A stretch of DNA of 8,317 nt from Candidatus Methanophaga sp. GoMg3.2 (GCA_013180565.1 QBUN01000323.1:1-8317), one strand, 5' to 3'. Numbered from the stretch's first letter, positions 1-6,672 are shown. Numbers and translations are program-made. Notes: generated by a model from the sequence alone, not told the origin.

Positions 1-2
1 TA

Positions 3-76
3 TGGGCCCGATGCGATTTGAACGCATGACCTTCGCCTCGTAAAGGCGACGTCATAACCAACTAGACCACGGGCCC
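3..76 (-). tRNA. tRNA-Val (anticodon UAC)
   Basis: Read on the minus strand, this folds as a complete cloverleaf. The acceptor stem GGGCCCG pairs with CGGGCCC, the D arm contains AGTTGG, the anticodon stem TCGCC pairs with GGCGA around the loop TTTACGA, and the T arm is ATGCG-TTCAAAT-CGCAT. The anticodon is UAC, which reads GUA and related valine codons. The discriminator base is A and no CCA is encoded, so the 3' end must be completed by the CCA-adding enzyme. There is no intron. An AT-rich promoter region lies immediately upstream (92-106). Confidence 0.96.
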
Positions 77-80
77 ACTA

Positions 81-106
81 TAAAGATATTTTATTTTATA
101 TCTTTA
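81..106. repeat. 9-bp perfect inverted repeat between tRNA-Val and NAC
   Basis: TAAAGATAT (81-89) and ATATCTTTA (98-106) are exact reverse complements separated by 8 bases. The repeat fills the space where the divergent tRNA-Val and NAC promoters should lie. It could be a symmetric TATA/BRE arrangement or a regulator site, but AT-rich promoter DNA produces such palindromes easily. Confidence 0.6.
92..101 (-). promoter_or_regulatory. Probable TATA box of tRNA-Val
   Basis: The minus strand reads ATATAAAATA here. Its centre is about 20-25 bases upstream of the tRNA 5' end at 76, which is the usual archaeal TATA-to-start distance if the leader is very short. This is inferred from position and composition only. 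Confidence 0.4.
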
Positions 107-114
107 GATACAAT

Positions 115-124
115 AATTTATTAG
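115..124 (+). promoter_or_regulatory. Candidate TATA box of the NAC-NAD kinase operon
   Basis: AATTTATTAG is the best TATA-like element at a suitable distance from the NAC start at 162. It would predict transcription from about 145. A weak GAGG at 146-149 is the only Shine-Dalgarno-like match, and it sits 12 bases from the ATG. The alternative is the AT-rich right arm of the inverted repeat at 98-106, which would give a leader of about 30 bases. Confidence 0.3.
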
Positions 125-161
125 ATTAAAAAGTTACTTACGTCAGAGGATGTAAAGAAAA

Positions 162-527
162 ATGCGAGGTGGATTTAGAAAAGGAATGGGCTTGAGTCCC
201 AAGAAATTGAACCAGATGATGAAACAAATGGGCATAAGTGTAGAAGAGATGGACGATGTAGAGGAAGTAGTGATAAAGACAGCAGATGCTGAACTCGTTT
301 TTGCGGAGCCTGAAGTTTCTGTTACGGATGCCCAGGGATCGAAAGTGTACCAAATAACAGGTACGCCGGTAGAACGCCCAAAAGCAGAATCTGAACTTGA
401 AGTTTCGCAAGAGGATGTGGAAATTGTGATGGAAAAGGCTGGGTGCAGTGAAACAGAAGCGAAAGCGGCGTTAACCGAAACAAAAGGGGATTTGGCAGAG
501 GCAATATCCAAGCTTTGTGTAGAATGA
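162..527 (+). CDS. nac: Nascent polypeptide-associated complex protein (archaeal alpha-NAC)
   Basis: This is the archaeal homologue of eukaryotic alpha-NAC, which binds the ribosome near the exit tunnel as a homodimer and contacts emerging chains. At 121 residues it has the usual archaeal length. The N-terminal stretch with LSPKKLNQMMKQMGI (about residues 11-25) is a hallmark. The NAC beta-barrel core follows (about 30-75, containing VVIKTADAELVF and YQITGTP), then an acidic linker. A C-terminal UBA domain (about 82-120) contains SQEDVEIVMEKAGCSETEA and the GDLAEAISKL helix. The ATG at 162 leaves the conserved N-terminus intact. Its TGA stop overlaps the NAD kinase ATG, so the two genes are almost certainly co-transcribed and translationally coupled. 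Confidence 0.95.
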   Translation: MRGGFRKGMGLSPKKLNQMMKQMGISVEEMDDVEEVVIKTADAELVFAEPEVSVTDAQGSKVYQITGTPVERPKAESELEVSQEDVEIVMEKAGCSETEAKAALTETKGDLAEAISKLCVE

Positions 528-1360
528 ATTTAATTCAGCCGAAACGCATTGGAATGGTATGTAGGGGCGAACCCAAAACTGTATCCGTATTAAAGGAGTT
601 GATTGAGTGCGTTGAGGGCAGTGCAGAAGTCATACTTGAGGAAGAGATAGCGTACAAGCTCAAAAAGCAGGGTATGAGAATAGAAGATATGGATGTGGAT
701 TTCTTAATCTGTGTTGGTGGTGATGGCACAATATTAAGGGCACTGCATTCTTTGAAAAGCCCCATACCTGTGCTGGGTATAAATATGGGTGCTATCGGAT
801 TTTTAGCAGCGGTGCAGCCAAAAGACTGTATTCCGGTACTTACAGCGCTATTAGATGGGTTTGAAGTCGAGCGTAGGGAACGGCTTTCGGTGGAACTAAA
901 AGGTAAGAAGGAGCGGATACCTTATGCAATGAATGAAGCGGTGGTAATCACGTCAAAACCAGGGAAGATGCTACATTTTGCCATCTTTTTGGATGATGAG
1001 GAGTTAGAAGAGTTAAGAGCGGACGGTGTTATTTTTGCAACTCCCACCGGGAGCACGGCGTATGCAATGTCCGCCGGCGGGCCCATTGTAGATCCAAAGG
1101 TGAATGCAACCCTAATAGTGCCAATTGCACCTTTCAAACTTTCCGCAAGGCCTACGGTCGTTGATATAAAAAGAAGGATAGGCTTAGACCTTTTTGGTGT
1201 GAAGGATGCAGAATTAGTCATAGATGGGCAGTTCTACATGGGACTGGAGAAAGAAGATGGGATTAGCATTACGCGCGGTGAACCCGCTTTTTTTGTTAAA
1301 GTGCAGGACAATCATTTCTTAAAACTCGGTGATAAATTACGAAGCGAGGGCGGGAAATGA
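524..1360 (+). CDS. nadK: NAD kinase
   Basis: This ATP- or polyphosphate-dependent kinase makes NADP from NAD in the cytoplasm. It is 278 residues long from the ATG chosen here. Family motifs are present in order: GGDGT (65-69, the catalytic loop), NE (137-138, NAD binding), ATPTGSTAYAMSAGGPIV (172-189, the glycine-rich C-terminal domain motif) and a DGQ (234-236). I chose the ATG at 524 because it forms an ATGA overlap with the NAC stop codon. A TTG at 515 in the same frame would add only three residues. No strong Shine-Dalgarno is visible, so translation probably depends on ribosomes finishing NAC. No key residue appears to be missing. Confidence 0.95.
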   Translation: MNLIQPKRIGMVCRGEPKTVSVLKELIECVEGSAEVILEEEIAYKLKKQGMRIEDMDVDFLICVGGDGTILRALHSLKSPIPVLGINMGAIGFLAAVQPKDCIPVLTALLDGFEVERRERLSVELKGKKERIPYAMNEAVVITSKPGKMLHFAIFLDDEELEELRADGVIFATPTGSTAYAMSAGGPIVDPKVNATLIVPIAPFKLSARPTVVDIKRRIGLDLFGVKDAELVIDGQFYMGLEKEDGISITRGEPAFFVKVQDNHFLKLGDKLRSEGGK

Positions 1361-1388
1361 AAAGATTAATATGCCTGGAAATTGAAGG

Positions 1389-1395
1389 TTTTTTT
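1389..1395 (+). terminator. Possible oligo-T terminator after NAD kinase
   Basis: A run of seven T lies in the 56-base gap between NAD kinase and the PRC-barrel gene. Archaeal RNA polymerase can terminate on such tracts without a hairpin. If it works, it would reduce read-through into the PRC gene. No clear separate promoter for that gene is visible in the gap, so the run may have little effect. Confidence 0.25.
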
Positions 1396-1405
1396 GTGTA
1401 AAGAA

Positions 1406-1409
1406 GAGG
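1406..1409 (+). promoter_or_regulatory. Shine-Dalgarno site deciding the PRC-barrel start
   Basis: GAGG lies 7 bases before the ATG at 1417 but only 1 base before the ATG at 1411. The spacing favours 1417. A second GAGG at 1419-1422 sits 3 bases before a third ATG at 1426. Confidence 0.5.
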
Positions 1410-1416
1410 AATGAAA

Positions 1417-1707
1417 ATGAGGAAAATGTCATCCCTGATGTTGAGTGATAAGAAGGTTGTGGACACGGAGGGCGGGGAGATGGGAGTGTTACATAACATA
1501 GTAGCAGATGCGGAAACCGGTATACTGACAGAACTCGTGGTTAAACCTGCTGCTGAGCTTGACACAAGCAAGTTCAAAACGGATGACGGTTATCTCTTTA
1601 TATCTTTTGATACCGTTACAGCAATAAAGGATGTTATAGTAGTGGATATTAAGCTGATACGAGAACAGGCTCGGGCTGCATCAGCTCAAAAATCAGTGGA
1701 TTTTTGA
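1417..1707 (+). CDS. PRC-barrel domain protein (CdpB-like)
   Basis: This small single-domain protein of 96 residues covers one PRC-barrel. The N-terminal strand is LMLSDKKVVDTEG (7-19), followed by EMGVLHNIVADAETG (21-35), the strand LTELVVKP (38-45), DDGYLFISFDTV (56-67) and AIKDVIVVD (69-77). A short basic helix ends the protein. The pattern of G-x-L-x-N-I and V-x-A-x-K-D-x-I-V-V resembles the small PRC-barrel proteins of Euryarchaeota. Some of these (CdpB1 and CdpB2 in haloarchaea) link SepF to the FtsZ division machinery; others have no known role. The division role here is inference from fold and size. It lies downstream of NAC and NAD kinase on the same strand. The ATGs at 1411 and 1426 are alternative starts. 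Confidence 0.8.
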   Translation: MRKMSSLMLSDKKVVDTEGGEMGVLHNIVADAETGILTELVVKPAAELDTSKFKTDDGYLFISFDTVTAIKDVIVVDIKLIREQARAASAQKSVDF

Positions 1708-1716
1708 GCAATTGCT
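1707..1716. repeat. 10-bp palindrome between convergent PRC-barrel and tRNA-Arg genes
   Basis: AGCAATTGCT is a perfect palindrome starting at the last base of the PRC stop codon and ending 5 bases from the tRNA 3' end. On the minus strand a T-run (complement of the A run at 1688-1692) lies downstream, so it may mark the end of tRNA transcription. The function is inferred. Confidence 0.4.
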
Positions 1717-1721
1717 GACTA

Positions 1722-1838
1722 CGGGCGTGACGGGATTTGAACCCGTGATTTGCAGCTTTCTCCCCTTTTTTTTTGATCGAACTTATGCGACAAATTTGTT
1801 AGGAGGCTGCCGCCATATCCTAGCTAGGCCACACGCCC
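1722..1838 (-). tRNA. tRNA-Arg (anticodon CCU) with intron
   Basis: On the minus strand the acceptor stem GGGCGTG pairs with CACGCCC. The D arm contains GCCTAGCTAGGATATGGC, the anticodon stem GCAGC pairs with GCTGC, and the T arm is ACGGG-TTCAAAT-CCCGT. The anticodon loop begins CTCCTA, giving anticodon CCU for arginine codon AGG. The loop is interrupted after position 37 by a 42-base intron (1758-1799). The mature tRNA is 75 bases with discriminator G, and no CCA is encoded. The exons are 1800-1838 (5' half) and 1722-1757 (3' half). Confidence 0.95.
1758..1799 (-). other. Archaeal tRNA intron (position 37/38)
   Basis: The intron sits at the canonical 37/38 site. In the precursor, CTCC of the anticodon loop can pair with GGAG near the intron 3' end. 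This leaves 3-base bulges TAA at the 5' site and AAA at the 3' site, and cutting after the second base of each bulge gives exactly the expected exons. That matches the bulge-helix-bulge substrate of the tRNA-splicing endonuclease. The outer intron helix is weak, so the motif may be of the relaxed type. The intron starts with the palindrome ACAAATTTGT (1790-1799 on the plus strand) and contains nine consecutive A. Confidence 0.88.
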
Positions 1839-1871
1839 AACGGAAACTTTCAACCTTAGGAGAAAGAAAAG

Positions 1872-1880
1872 TTTATTAAA
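1872..1880. promoter_or_regulatory. Candidate TATA box between tRNA-Arg and the DHH nuclease gene
   Basis: TTTATTAAA on the plus strand (TTTAATAAA on the minus strand) lies 34 bases upstream of the tRNA-Arg 5' end. On the other strand it would place a start near 1905 for the DHH gene. It could serve either gene. Assignment rests on composition and spacing only. Confidence 0.35.
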
Positions 1881-1904
1881 GAAAAACCCTTTTCTTTTTT
1901 TGTT

Positions 1905-1937
1905 AATGCTTTTCACTCAATGAGTGCGATCAGCATT
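1905..1937. repeat. Nested dyad upstream of the DHH nuclease gene
   Basis: Two inverted repeats share almost the same centre. The inner one is CACTCA-A-TGAGTG (1914-1926) and the outer one is AATGCT (1905-1910) with AGCATT (1932-1937). The site lies between the likely promoter and the start codon, where a repressor operator or a leader hairpin could act. Confidence 0.5.
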
Positions 1938-1942
1938 TCTTA

Positions 1943-1952
1943 CTATATATAG
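1943..1952 (+). promoter_or_regulatory. TATA-like palindrome touching the DHH start codon
   Basis: CTATATATAG is a perfect 10-bp palindrome and looks like a strong TATA box, but it ends only 2 bases before the ATG at 1955. As a TATA box it would start transcription inside the coding region, so it may be fortuitous or the real start codon may lie further in. Confidence 0.25.
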
Positions 1953-1954
1953 AT

Positions 1955-3337
1955 ATGACGGAGTTGCAAAAAAACCTGGAAAAGGCAGCGGAGATAATAA
2001 AAAGGCATGAATATGCAAGAGTGATTTCGCATTACGATGCAGATGGGATAACATCCGTGGCGATTATTTGTACGGCCCTGTTTCGAAGAGGGATACAGTT
2101 CCATGCGACTATCGTAAATAAGGTAGAACAGACACTCATACAAGACTTAAATGAGGGGCTCGTTATATTCTGCGACATGGGCACGGCACACACGGATTTG
2201 ATATTAGAGCATCTTAAAGAGAAGGATGTGATAATCATAGACCATCATGTACCCTTAGCATCTGTCCCAATTCCGACATCCCCTACATCATCCTTTGTAC
2301 TCGTAAATCCGTATTGCTCTAGCGAGCAGAAAGAAGAAATAGGCGGTGATATTTGCGCCGCAGGTATCTCTTATCTTCTGGCAAGGTGCTTATCAACTGA
2401 CGCTAATAATAACATAGATCTTGCAGGACTCGCGGTAGCGGGGTCATTAGGGGATAAGGTGGCACTGGATAGCGGAATAAACAAATTGATTTTGGACGAG
2501 GGAATAACTGAGGGAGTTATCTCTGTTAAAAGCGGGCTAAAGCTCGGCGACGGTAAAATACGTGATTTGATTATTTTCGCGACCGATCCATATATCCCAC
2601 TTGCAGGTAGGGATGAGTGGGTGGATGCCTTTTTGGATAAGGTAGGTATAGAAGGCGATAAGGATATAAACGATTTAGATGCGGGCGTGGAAAGGCAATT
2701 AGCCGATGCTTTGTTGGCGCTATCGAAAGAATCATCAGCCGGCATCAGTGAGGACGCTCTGGTGGGAGAGACGTACATTTTAAATTCCGAGGTAGTGAAA
2801 AACAGCCTGGATTTTATGCGATTGGTGGATGCTTGTGGTCGGTTTGGAAAAGCAGGTATTGGGATAGGGCTGTGCCTACGAGAGGCGAAACTGATAGAAG
2901 ATGCAACTTCGCTACACATGCAGTTTCAAAGCAAACTTGTTTCTGAGTTGGGTAGAATAGAAAGTGAGGCAGAAGTTCTAAAAGAGCTACAAAATATGTT
3001 CTATTTCTATGTGCACGAGACGGGCGTAACTGGCGTTTCGTCTGGAATCTTAGCTGAATATCTACACATCGAGAAGCCGGTAATTGCGTTAAACAAGAAA
3101 GACGGAACAGAGGACGGTAAAAGGTCGGAAACGAGAATATCCGCACGATGTAATAAAAAACTTGTTGCAAAAGATGGTGGAATAGACCTTTCTAAGGCGA
3201 TGGAACAAGCATCAAAAGAAGTAGGTGGCTTTGGTGGTGGACATCCGGTTGCCGCGGGTGCGTCCATTCCCAAAGGGTCCGAAGGAGAGTTCATAGCTGC
3301 TCTCGATCGGATATTAGGCGAGCAAAACGCTAGCTGA
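1955..3337 (+). CDS. DHH-family single-stranded DNA nuclease (archaeal RecJ/GAN-like)
   Basis: This is a 460-residue member of the archaeal RecJ-like group. The related GAN protein of Thermococcales is a 5'-3' exonuclease that associates with GINS in the replisome and is related to eukaryotic Cdc45. The phosphoesterase motifs appear in order: HYDADG (26-31), CDMG (73-76), DHH (96-98) and GSLGD (163-167). The C-terminal DHHA1 domain carries RISARC (394-399) and GGFGGGHPVAAGA (424-436), which binds substrate. All metal-ligand motifs are kept, so it should be an active nuclease rather than a catalytically dead Cdc45-type protein. The length fits the family. No Shine-Dalgarno precedes the ATG. 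The next in-frame alternatives (TTG at 1964, GTG at 2021) would cut into or close to the first strand, so 1955 is preferred. Confidence 0.9.
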   Translation: MTELQKNLEKAAEIIKRHEYARVISHYDADGITSVAIICTALFRRGIQFHATIVNKVEQTLIQDLNEGLVIFCDMGTAHTDLILEHLKEKDVIIIDHHVPLASVPIPTSPTSSFVLVNPYCSSEQKEEIGGDICAAGISYLLARCLSTDANNNIDLAGLAVAGSLGDKVALDSGINKLILDEGITEGVISVKSGLKLGDGKIRDLIIFATDPYIPLAGRDEWVDAFLDKVGIEGDKDINDLDAGVERQLADALLALSKESSAGISEDALVGETYILNSEVVKNSLDFMRLVDACGRFGKAGIGIGLCLREAKLIEDATSLHMQFQSKLVSELGRIESEAEVLKELQNMFYFYVHETGVTGVSSGILAEYLHIEKPVIALNKKDGTEDGKRSETRISARCNKKLVAKDGGIDLSKAMEQASKEVGGFGGGHPVAAGASIPKGSEGEFIAALDRILGEQNAS

Positions 3338-3341
3338 TTTT

Positions 3342-3386
3342 AGATGCTTTTCTTGTATCTGCACAAAAATCGGTGGGTCTTTTTTT
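3342..3386 (+). terminator. Probable terminator of the DHH nuclease gene
   Basis: A 6-bp stem AGATGC/GTATCT (3342-3347 and 3355-3360, one G-U pair) with a T-rich 7-base loop starts 5 bases after the stop codon. A run of seven T follows at 3380-3386. The oligo-T run alone would suffice for archaeal termination. Confidence 0.42.
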
Positions 3387-3459
3387 GAACCAACAAGGTA
3401 AAACAAGAAAGAAGAAAAAATTATGAGAAATGACTAGCTAAAGGAATCACAAAATTTGA

Positions 3460-3464
3460 GAGGT
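3460..3464 (+). promoter_or_regulatory. Shine-Dalgarno site deciding the methyltransferase start
   Basis: GAGGT is a good match to the archaeal ribosome-binding consensus and ends 6 bases before the ATG at 3471. This favours that ATG over a TTG at 3456, which lies upstream of the site. Confidence 0.6.
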
Positions 3465-3470
3465 TTACCA

Positions 3471-4136
3471 ATGTGTGCTTATTATCCTAAATCAAAAGTT
3501 GAAATTAACAGGTTTACAGCAAAATATTATGATATAATATTGGACTTTGTAACCTTTGGTGTATATTCTTCGCTCATACAAAAAGCGATTCGGTTAATGT
3601 CTATCAAATCTAACGATCGGATTATTGATTTAGGTGCGGGCACGGGTAGGAATGCATGTTTGATGATGACGTATCTCTCTACAAAAGGAGAGTTGATAGG
3701 ACTGGATATTTCTAACGCGATGATCGCCCAGTTTAAAAGGAAGTGTGCCGGTTTACTCAATGCTAAAATTATCAATCAAAGGATTGATAAACCTTTGCCC
3801 TATGAAGATGAGTTTGACAAGGCTTTTATCTCTTTTGTATTGCATGGATTCCCGCAGGAGGTCAGAAGACAAATCATCAGAAATGCATTTAAGGCATTAA
3901 AAAAGCATGGTGAATTTTTCATCTTGGATTACAACGAGTTTTCACTAAAGGAAATGCCTTCTTATTTAAAGATTCCTTTCAAGCTCATAGAATGCCCTTA
4001 TGCATTTGATTTTATTGAAAAAGATTGGCAACAAATATTGGCCGAAGAGGGATTCAACCGTTTTGAGAAACATCTCTTCTTCGGTGGATACGTAAGACTC
4101 CTTAGGGGGGTGAAAGTATGCAGCACTCATGATTAA
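3471..4136 (+). CDS. Class I SAM-dependent methyltransferase (UbiE-like)
   Basis: The protein of 221 residues has a Rossmann-type methyltransferase fold. Motif I is IIDLGAGTGRN (51-61), which binds S-adenosylmethionine. The acidic residue after strand 2 is in GLDIS (77-81), followed by a post-motif region LPYEDEFDKAFISFVLHG (109-126) that matches the UbiE/COQ5-type pattern. KHGEFFILDYNE (145-156) is the strand 5 region. The N-terminal YYDIILDFVTFGVYS helix (19-33) is common in UbiE-like enzymes and probably caps the substrate pocket. The substrate cannot be told from sequence; quinone, lipid, corrinoid-linked and small-molecule methylation are all possible. It has no co-directional partner within 100 bases and looks monocistronic. 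The upstream TTG at 3456 would add five residues. Confidence 0.82.
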   Translation: MCAYYPKSKVEINRFTAKYYDIILDFVTFGVYSSLIQKAIRLMSIKSNDRIIDLGAGTGRNACLMMTYLSTKGELIGLDISNAMIAQFKRKCAGLLNAKIINQRIDKPLPYEDEFDKAFISFVLHGFPQEVRRQIIRNAFKALKKHGEFFILDYNEFSLKEMPSYLKIPFKLIECPYAFDFIEKDWQQILAEEGFNRFEKHLFFGGYVRLLRGVKVCSTHD

Positions 4137-4234
4137 TTAAAACATGAATGAAAGACGTGGCCGGAAATGCTAAAGCTCATAGTACAAAACGAAAACATAA
4201 ATAATAGAAAACGCTCTAAGTTAACAGCAATACA

Positions 4235-4243
4235 ATATATTAA
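4235..4243 (+). promoter_or_regulatory. TATA box of recQ, probably giving a leaderless mRNA
   Basis: ATATATTAA is centred about 22 bases before the recQ ATG at 4261. No Shine-Dalgarno lies in the intervening AAAATTAAAATAAAG stretch. Spacing suggests transcription starts at or within a few bases of the start codon. The rest of the 124-base gap (4137-4260) shows no further gene. Confidence 0.45.
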
Positions 4244-4260
4244 AATTAAAATAAAGAAAA

Positions 4261-6606
4261 ATGAGCACTAACTCCTCAAGAGCACAAGACCCACTAACTA
4301 TTTTGAACTCCGTGTTCAATCACCACACTTTTCGCTCGCGTCAGGAAGAAATAATTAGTAACGTATTAGCCCAAAAGAACACTTTAGCTATTTTACCCAC
4401 GGGTGTTGGTAAATCCATCTGTTTTCAAATACCCGCATTGATATTTGACGGTTTAACAGTGGTTGTAAGTCCATTAATCGCCTTGATGAAGGACCAGGTA
4501 GACAATCTAAAGAAGCACGGCATCTTTGAAGCTGCATATATCAATTCCATGCTTGATCAAGCCACGAAGGAACGGATACACGAACTTTTAAAAGAGTCGA
4601 AATTGAAGATGCTCTATGTCGCTCCCGAAACATTCGTAGATAATAAACTGATGAGTATATTGAAGACGTGCAATATCAGTTTAATAGCGATAGACGAGGT
4701 GCATTGCATTTCCGTCTGGGGACATAACTTCAGACCGGATTATTTACGGCTGCAGCGGGTGATCGCGGATTTACACAATCCACCTCCACCTGTACTCGGA
4801 TTGACTGCCACCGCCACAAAAACAGTTGAAGAGGACATACAAAAGCAATTGGGCATCGAATGTGATGTGTTTAAAGATAGCTTTGACCGAAAGAACCTGC
4901 TATTTTCCGTTATTCCTATGAAAAGCAATAATAGAAAAGAATTGAGTTTGAAACGACTTTTAGGACAACTCAAAGGCTCCACTATCGTGTACGTTAATTT
5001 TACAAAAACCGCGGAATGGCTAGCCACATATTTGGCCGATTCCGGATTGAGTGCATCTTATTATCACGGTCAGATGAGGGATAGTGAAGAGCGGAGAAGG
5101 GTACAGAACGATTTTATAAACGGGCGAACGCGAATCGTAGTCGCCACCAATGCCTTTGGTATGGGTATTGACAAAGAGGACATAAGGGCGATAATACATT
5201 ATAATTTACCGAAATCTATTGAGAACTATTATCAAGAGGTAGGTCGTGCAGGAAGAGACCAGAATATCTCTAATTGCATCTTGCTATACTCAAAAGGGGA
5301 TGAAATACAGTTACGGAAGTTGATTCAGCGCAATACGCCATCTGAGGAGCAAATTGAAGCTGTGCTCGATCTGTTGACACAAGGAGAGGGCGATTTGATC
5401 TATGTGAATGTGAAGCGGCTAGCAAACGAGTTGACGCTGGACGAAGTCCCCATTAGATTGATCTTACATAATCTTGAGCGGTTGGGCGCGCTAAAAACCT
5501 ATTTCAAGATTTTTAAACGCGCTGTGGTGAGTGTGCAGCATGCTGATTTTGGATCACTAAAATATCGCCATGATGCGGAGAAGATATATAAAAATGCGTA
5601 TTTTAATGCGTCCTTAAATAGGTGGATGGACCTGGACATGTTGAGCAGTGCCGTTCAAATATCCGTTCCGCGGATAAACAATGTGTTGCGTGAGTTGAAG
5701 ACCGCAGGAATGATAGAACTTGTAGAGCGTGATTTCTGCACGCCGGTCAAAGTCTACCCGGGCATAAAGGATGTGGACATAATGGACCTTCTTCAAATCC
5801 TTCTCCGATTAGAGACTAACAGCATGAAAAAGATAGACACGATAGTGGAATATGTAGAGAGCAGAGAGTGCAAGAGGAAGTTCATTTTGAATTATTTCGG
5901 TGAAGACTATGACGGAGTTTGCAATGCATGCAGTGTTTGCAATCCGCTTTTAAGTCTTATTGACGATGGTTTTGAGCGTAGCACCGAGCCACAACCCGAA
6001 TTGAGCCCCGCTACTGTAGAAGAGGAGTTATTAGAGGGAAGTGCAACAATCGCTTTTAGTATCCTCGAATTATTAAGAACTCTGGACTTTCACGTGGGTC
6101 GAACATTCCTGGCCAACATATTAACCGGATCGAAATCAAAGCGGATATTGGATCAGAATCTGCAAGAATCTCGCTATTATGGCATCTTGAAAGGATATAC
6201 TGCAGAGGAAGCAAGAAAGATTATTGATCAGATGATAGCAAAAGGATATTTGATTACCAAACAGGGTACTTCGAGCTATCCAAGACCTCAATTATACCTC
6301 ACCGCGTTGGCCGAGAAGGCGTTAAAAGAGCAGATACCAATAGAGTTGCAGTTGCCCGTGAAGAAGGAGGAAATATGCGAAACGGGTAATTTAACCGTGC
6401 TGGAAGCGTTGAAGGAGTGGCGGAAACGAATTGCCGCTGAGAACAGTATCCCCGCATATTGCGTTTTTCATGATAGCACTTTAATCGGTATAGCAAATCG
6501 CTTACCGAAGACAACTCAGGAGTTGCAAACTATAAAAGGGATTGGCGAAAGGAAAATTGAGAATTATGGTGATGAGATATTGAAGATAGTGGATGAAGTA
6601 GAATAA
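4261..6606 (+). CDS. recQ: RecQ-family ATP-dependent DNA helicase
   Basis: This 3'-5' helicase of 781 residues acts in recombination and fork repair. Helicase motifs run in order: motif 0 FRSRQEEII (24-32), I LPTGVGKS (45-52), Ia VVSPLIALMKDQV (68-80), II DEVH (145-148) with the aromatic-rich loop to RPDY (161), III LTATAT (181-186), IV TIVYVNFTKT (241-250), V VVATNAFGMGIDK (293-305) and VI YQEVGRAGRD (324-333). The RQC zinc site is C537, C554, C557 and C560 with the exact spacing of E. coli RecQ. A winged helix (about 590-690) and an HRDC domain (about 710-778) follow. Between the helicase core and the zinc site lie about 190 residues instead of about 40, with winged-helix-like segments. This arrangement also occurs in some long bacterial RecQs. 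Motif I has V where G is usual and motif II is DEVH rather than DEAH. Confidence 0.95.
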   Translation: MSTNSSRAQDPLTILNSVFNHHTFRSRQEEIISNVLAQKNTLAILPTGVGKSICFQIPALIFDGLTVVVSPLIALMKDQVDNLKKHGIFEAAYINSMLDQATKERIHELLKESKLKMLYVAPETFVDNKLMSILKTCNISLIAIDEVHCISVWGHNFRPDYLRLQRVIADLHNPPPPVLGLTATATKTVEEDIQKQLGIECDVFKDSFDRKNLLFSVIPMKSNNRKELSLKRLLGQLKGSTIVYVNFTKTAEWLATYLADSGLSASYYHGQMRDSEERRRVQNDFINGRTRIVVATNAFGMGIDKEDIRAIIHYNLPKSIENYYQEVGRAGRDQNISNCILLYSKGDEIQLRKLIQRNTPSEEQIEAVLDLLTQGEGDLIYVNVKRLANELTLDEVPIRLILHNLERLGALKTYFKIFKRAVVSVQHADFGSLKYRHDAEKIYKNAYFNASLNRWMDLDMLSSAVQISVPRINNVLRELKTAGMIELVERDFCTPVKVYPGIKDVDIMDLLQILLRLETNSMKKIDTIVEYVESRECKRKFILNYFGEDYDGVCNACSVCNPLLSLIDDGFERSTEPQPELSPATVEEELLEGSATIAFSILELLRTLDFHVGRTFLANILTGSKSKRILDQNLQESRYYGILKGYTAEEARKIIDQMIAKGYLITKQGTSSYPRPQLYLTALAEKALKEQIPIELQLPVKKEEICETGNLTVLEALKEWRKRIAAENSIPAYCVFHDSTLIGIANRLPKTTQELQTIKGIGERKIENYGDEILKIVDEVE

Positions 6607-6672
6607 TAGACATGAAACATTTAAAGGGCGATGAATGGTACCTGTGGAGAAGACACAGCGATAAGAAAAATG

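Noticed and set aside
1071..1080. Perfect palindrome CCGCCGGCGG.
   Set aside because: It lies within the codons for the conserved SAGG segment of NAD kinase, so coding constraint explains it.
1357..1401. A 14-codon frame (MKRLICLEIEGFFV) whose ATG overlaps the NAD kinase stop as ATGA.
   Set aside because: It is too short to support as a gene and runs into the T7 tract. The overlap may be coincidence, although it could be a leader peptide or the remnant of a lost gene.
2371..2919. A 182-codon open frame on the minus strand inside the DHH nuclease gene.
   Set aside because: It is rich in Ser, Pro and Ile, as expected for an antisense shadow. The plus-strand gene has all family motifs.
4133..4140. 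TTAATTAA palindrome at the methyltransferase stop codon.
   Set aside because: It is short, AT-rich and overlaps the TAA stop; such sites are common by chance.
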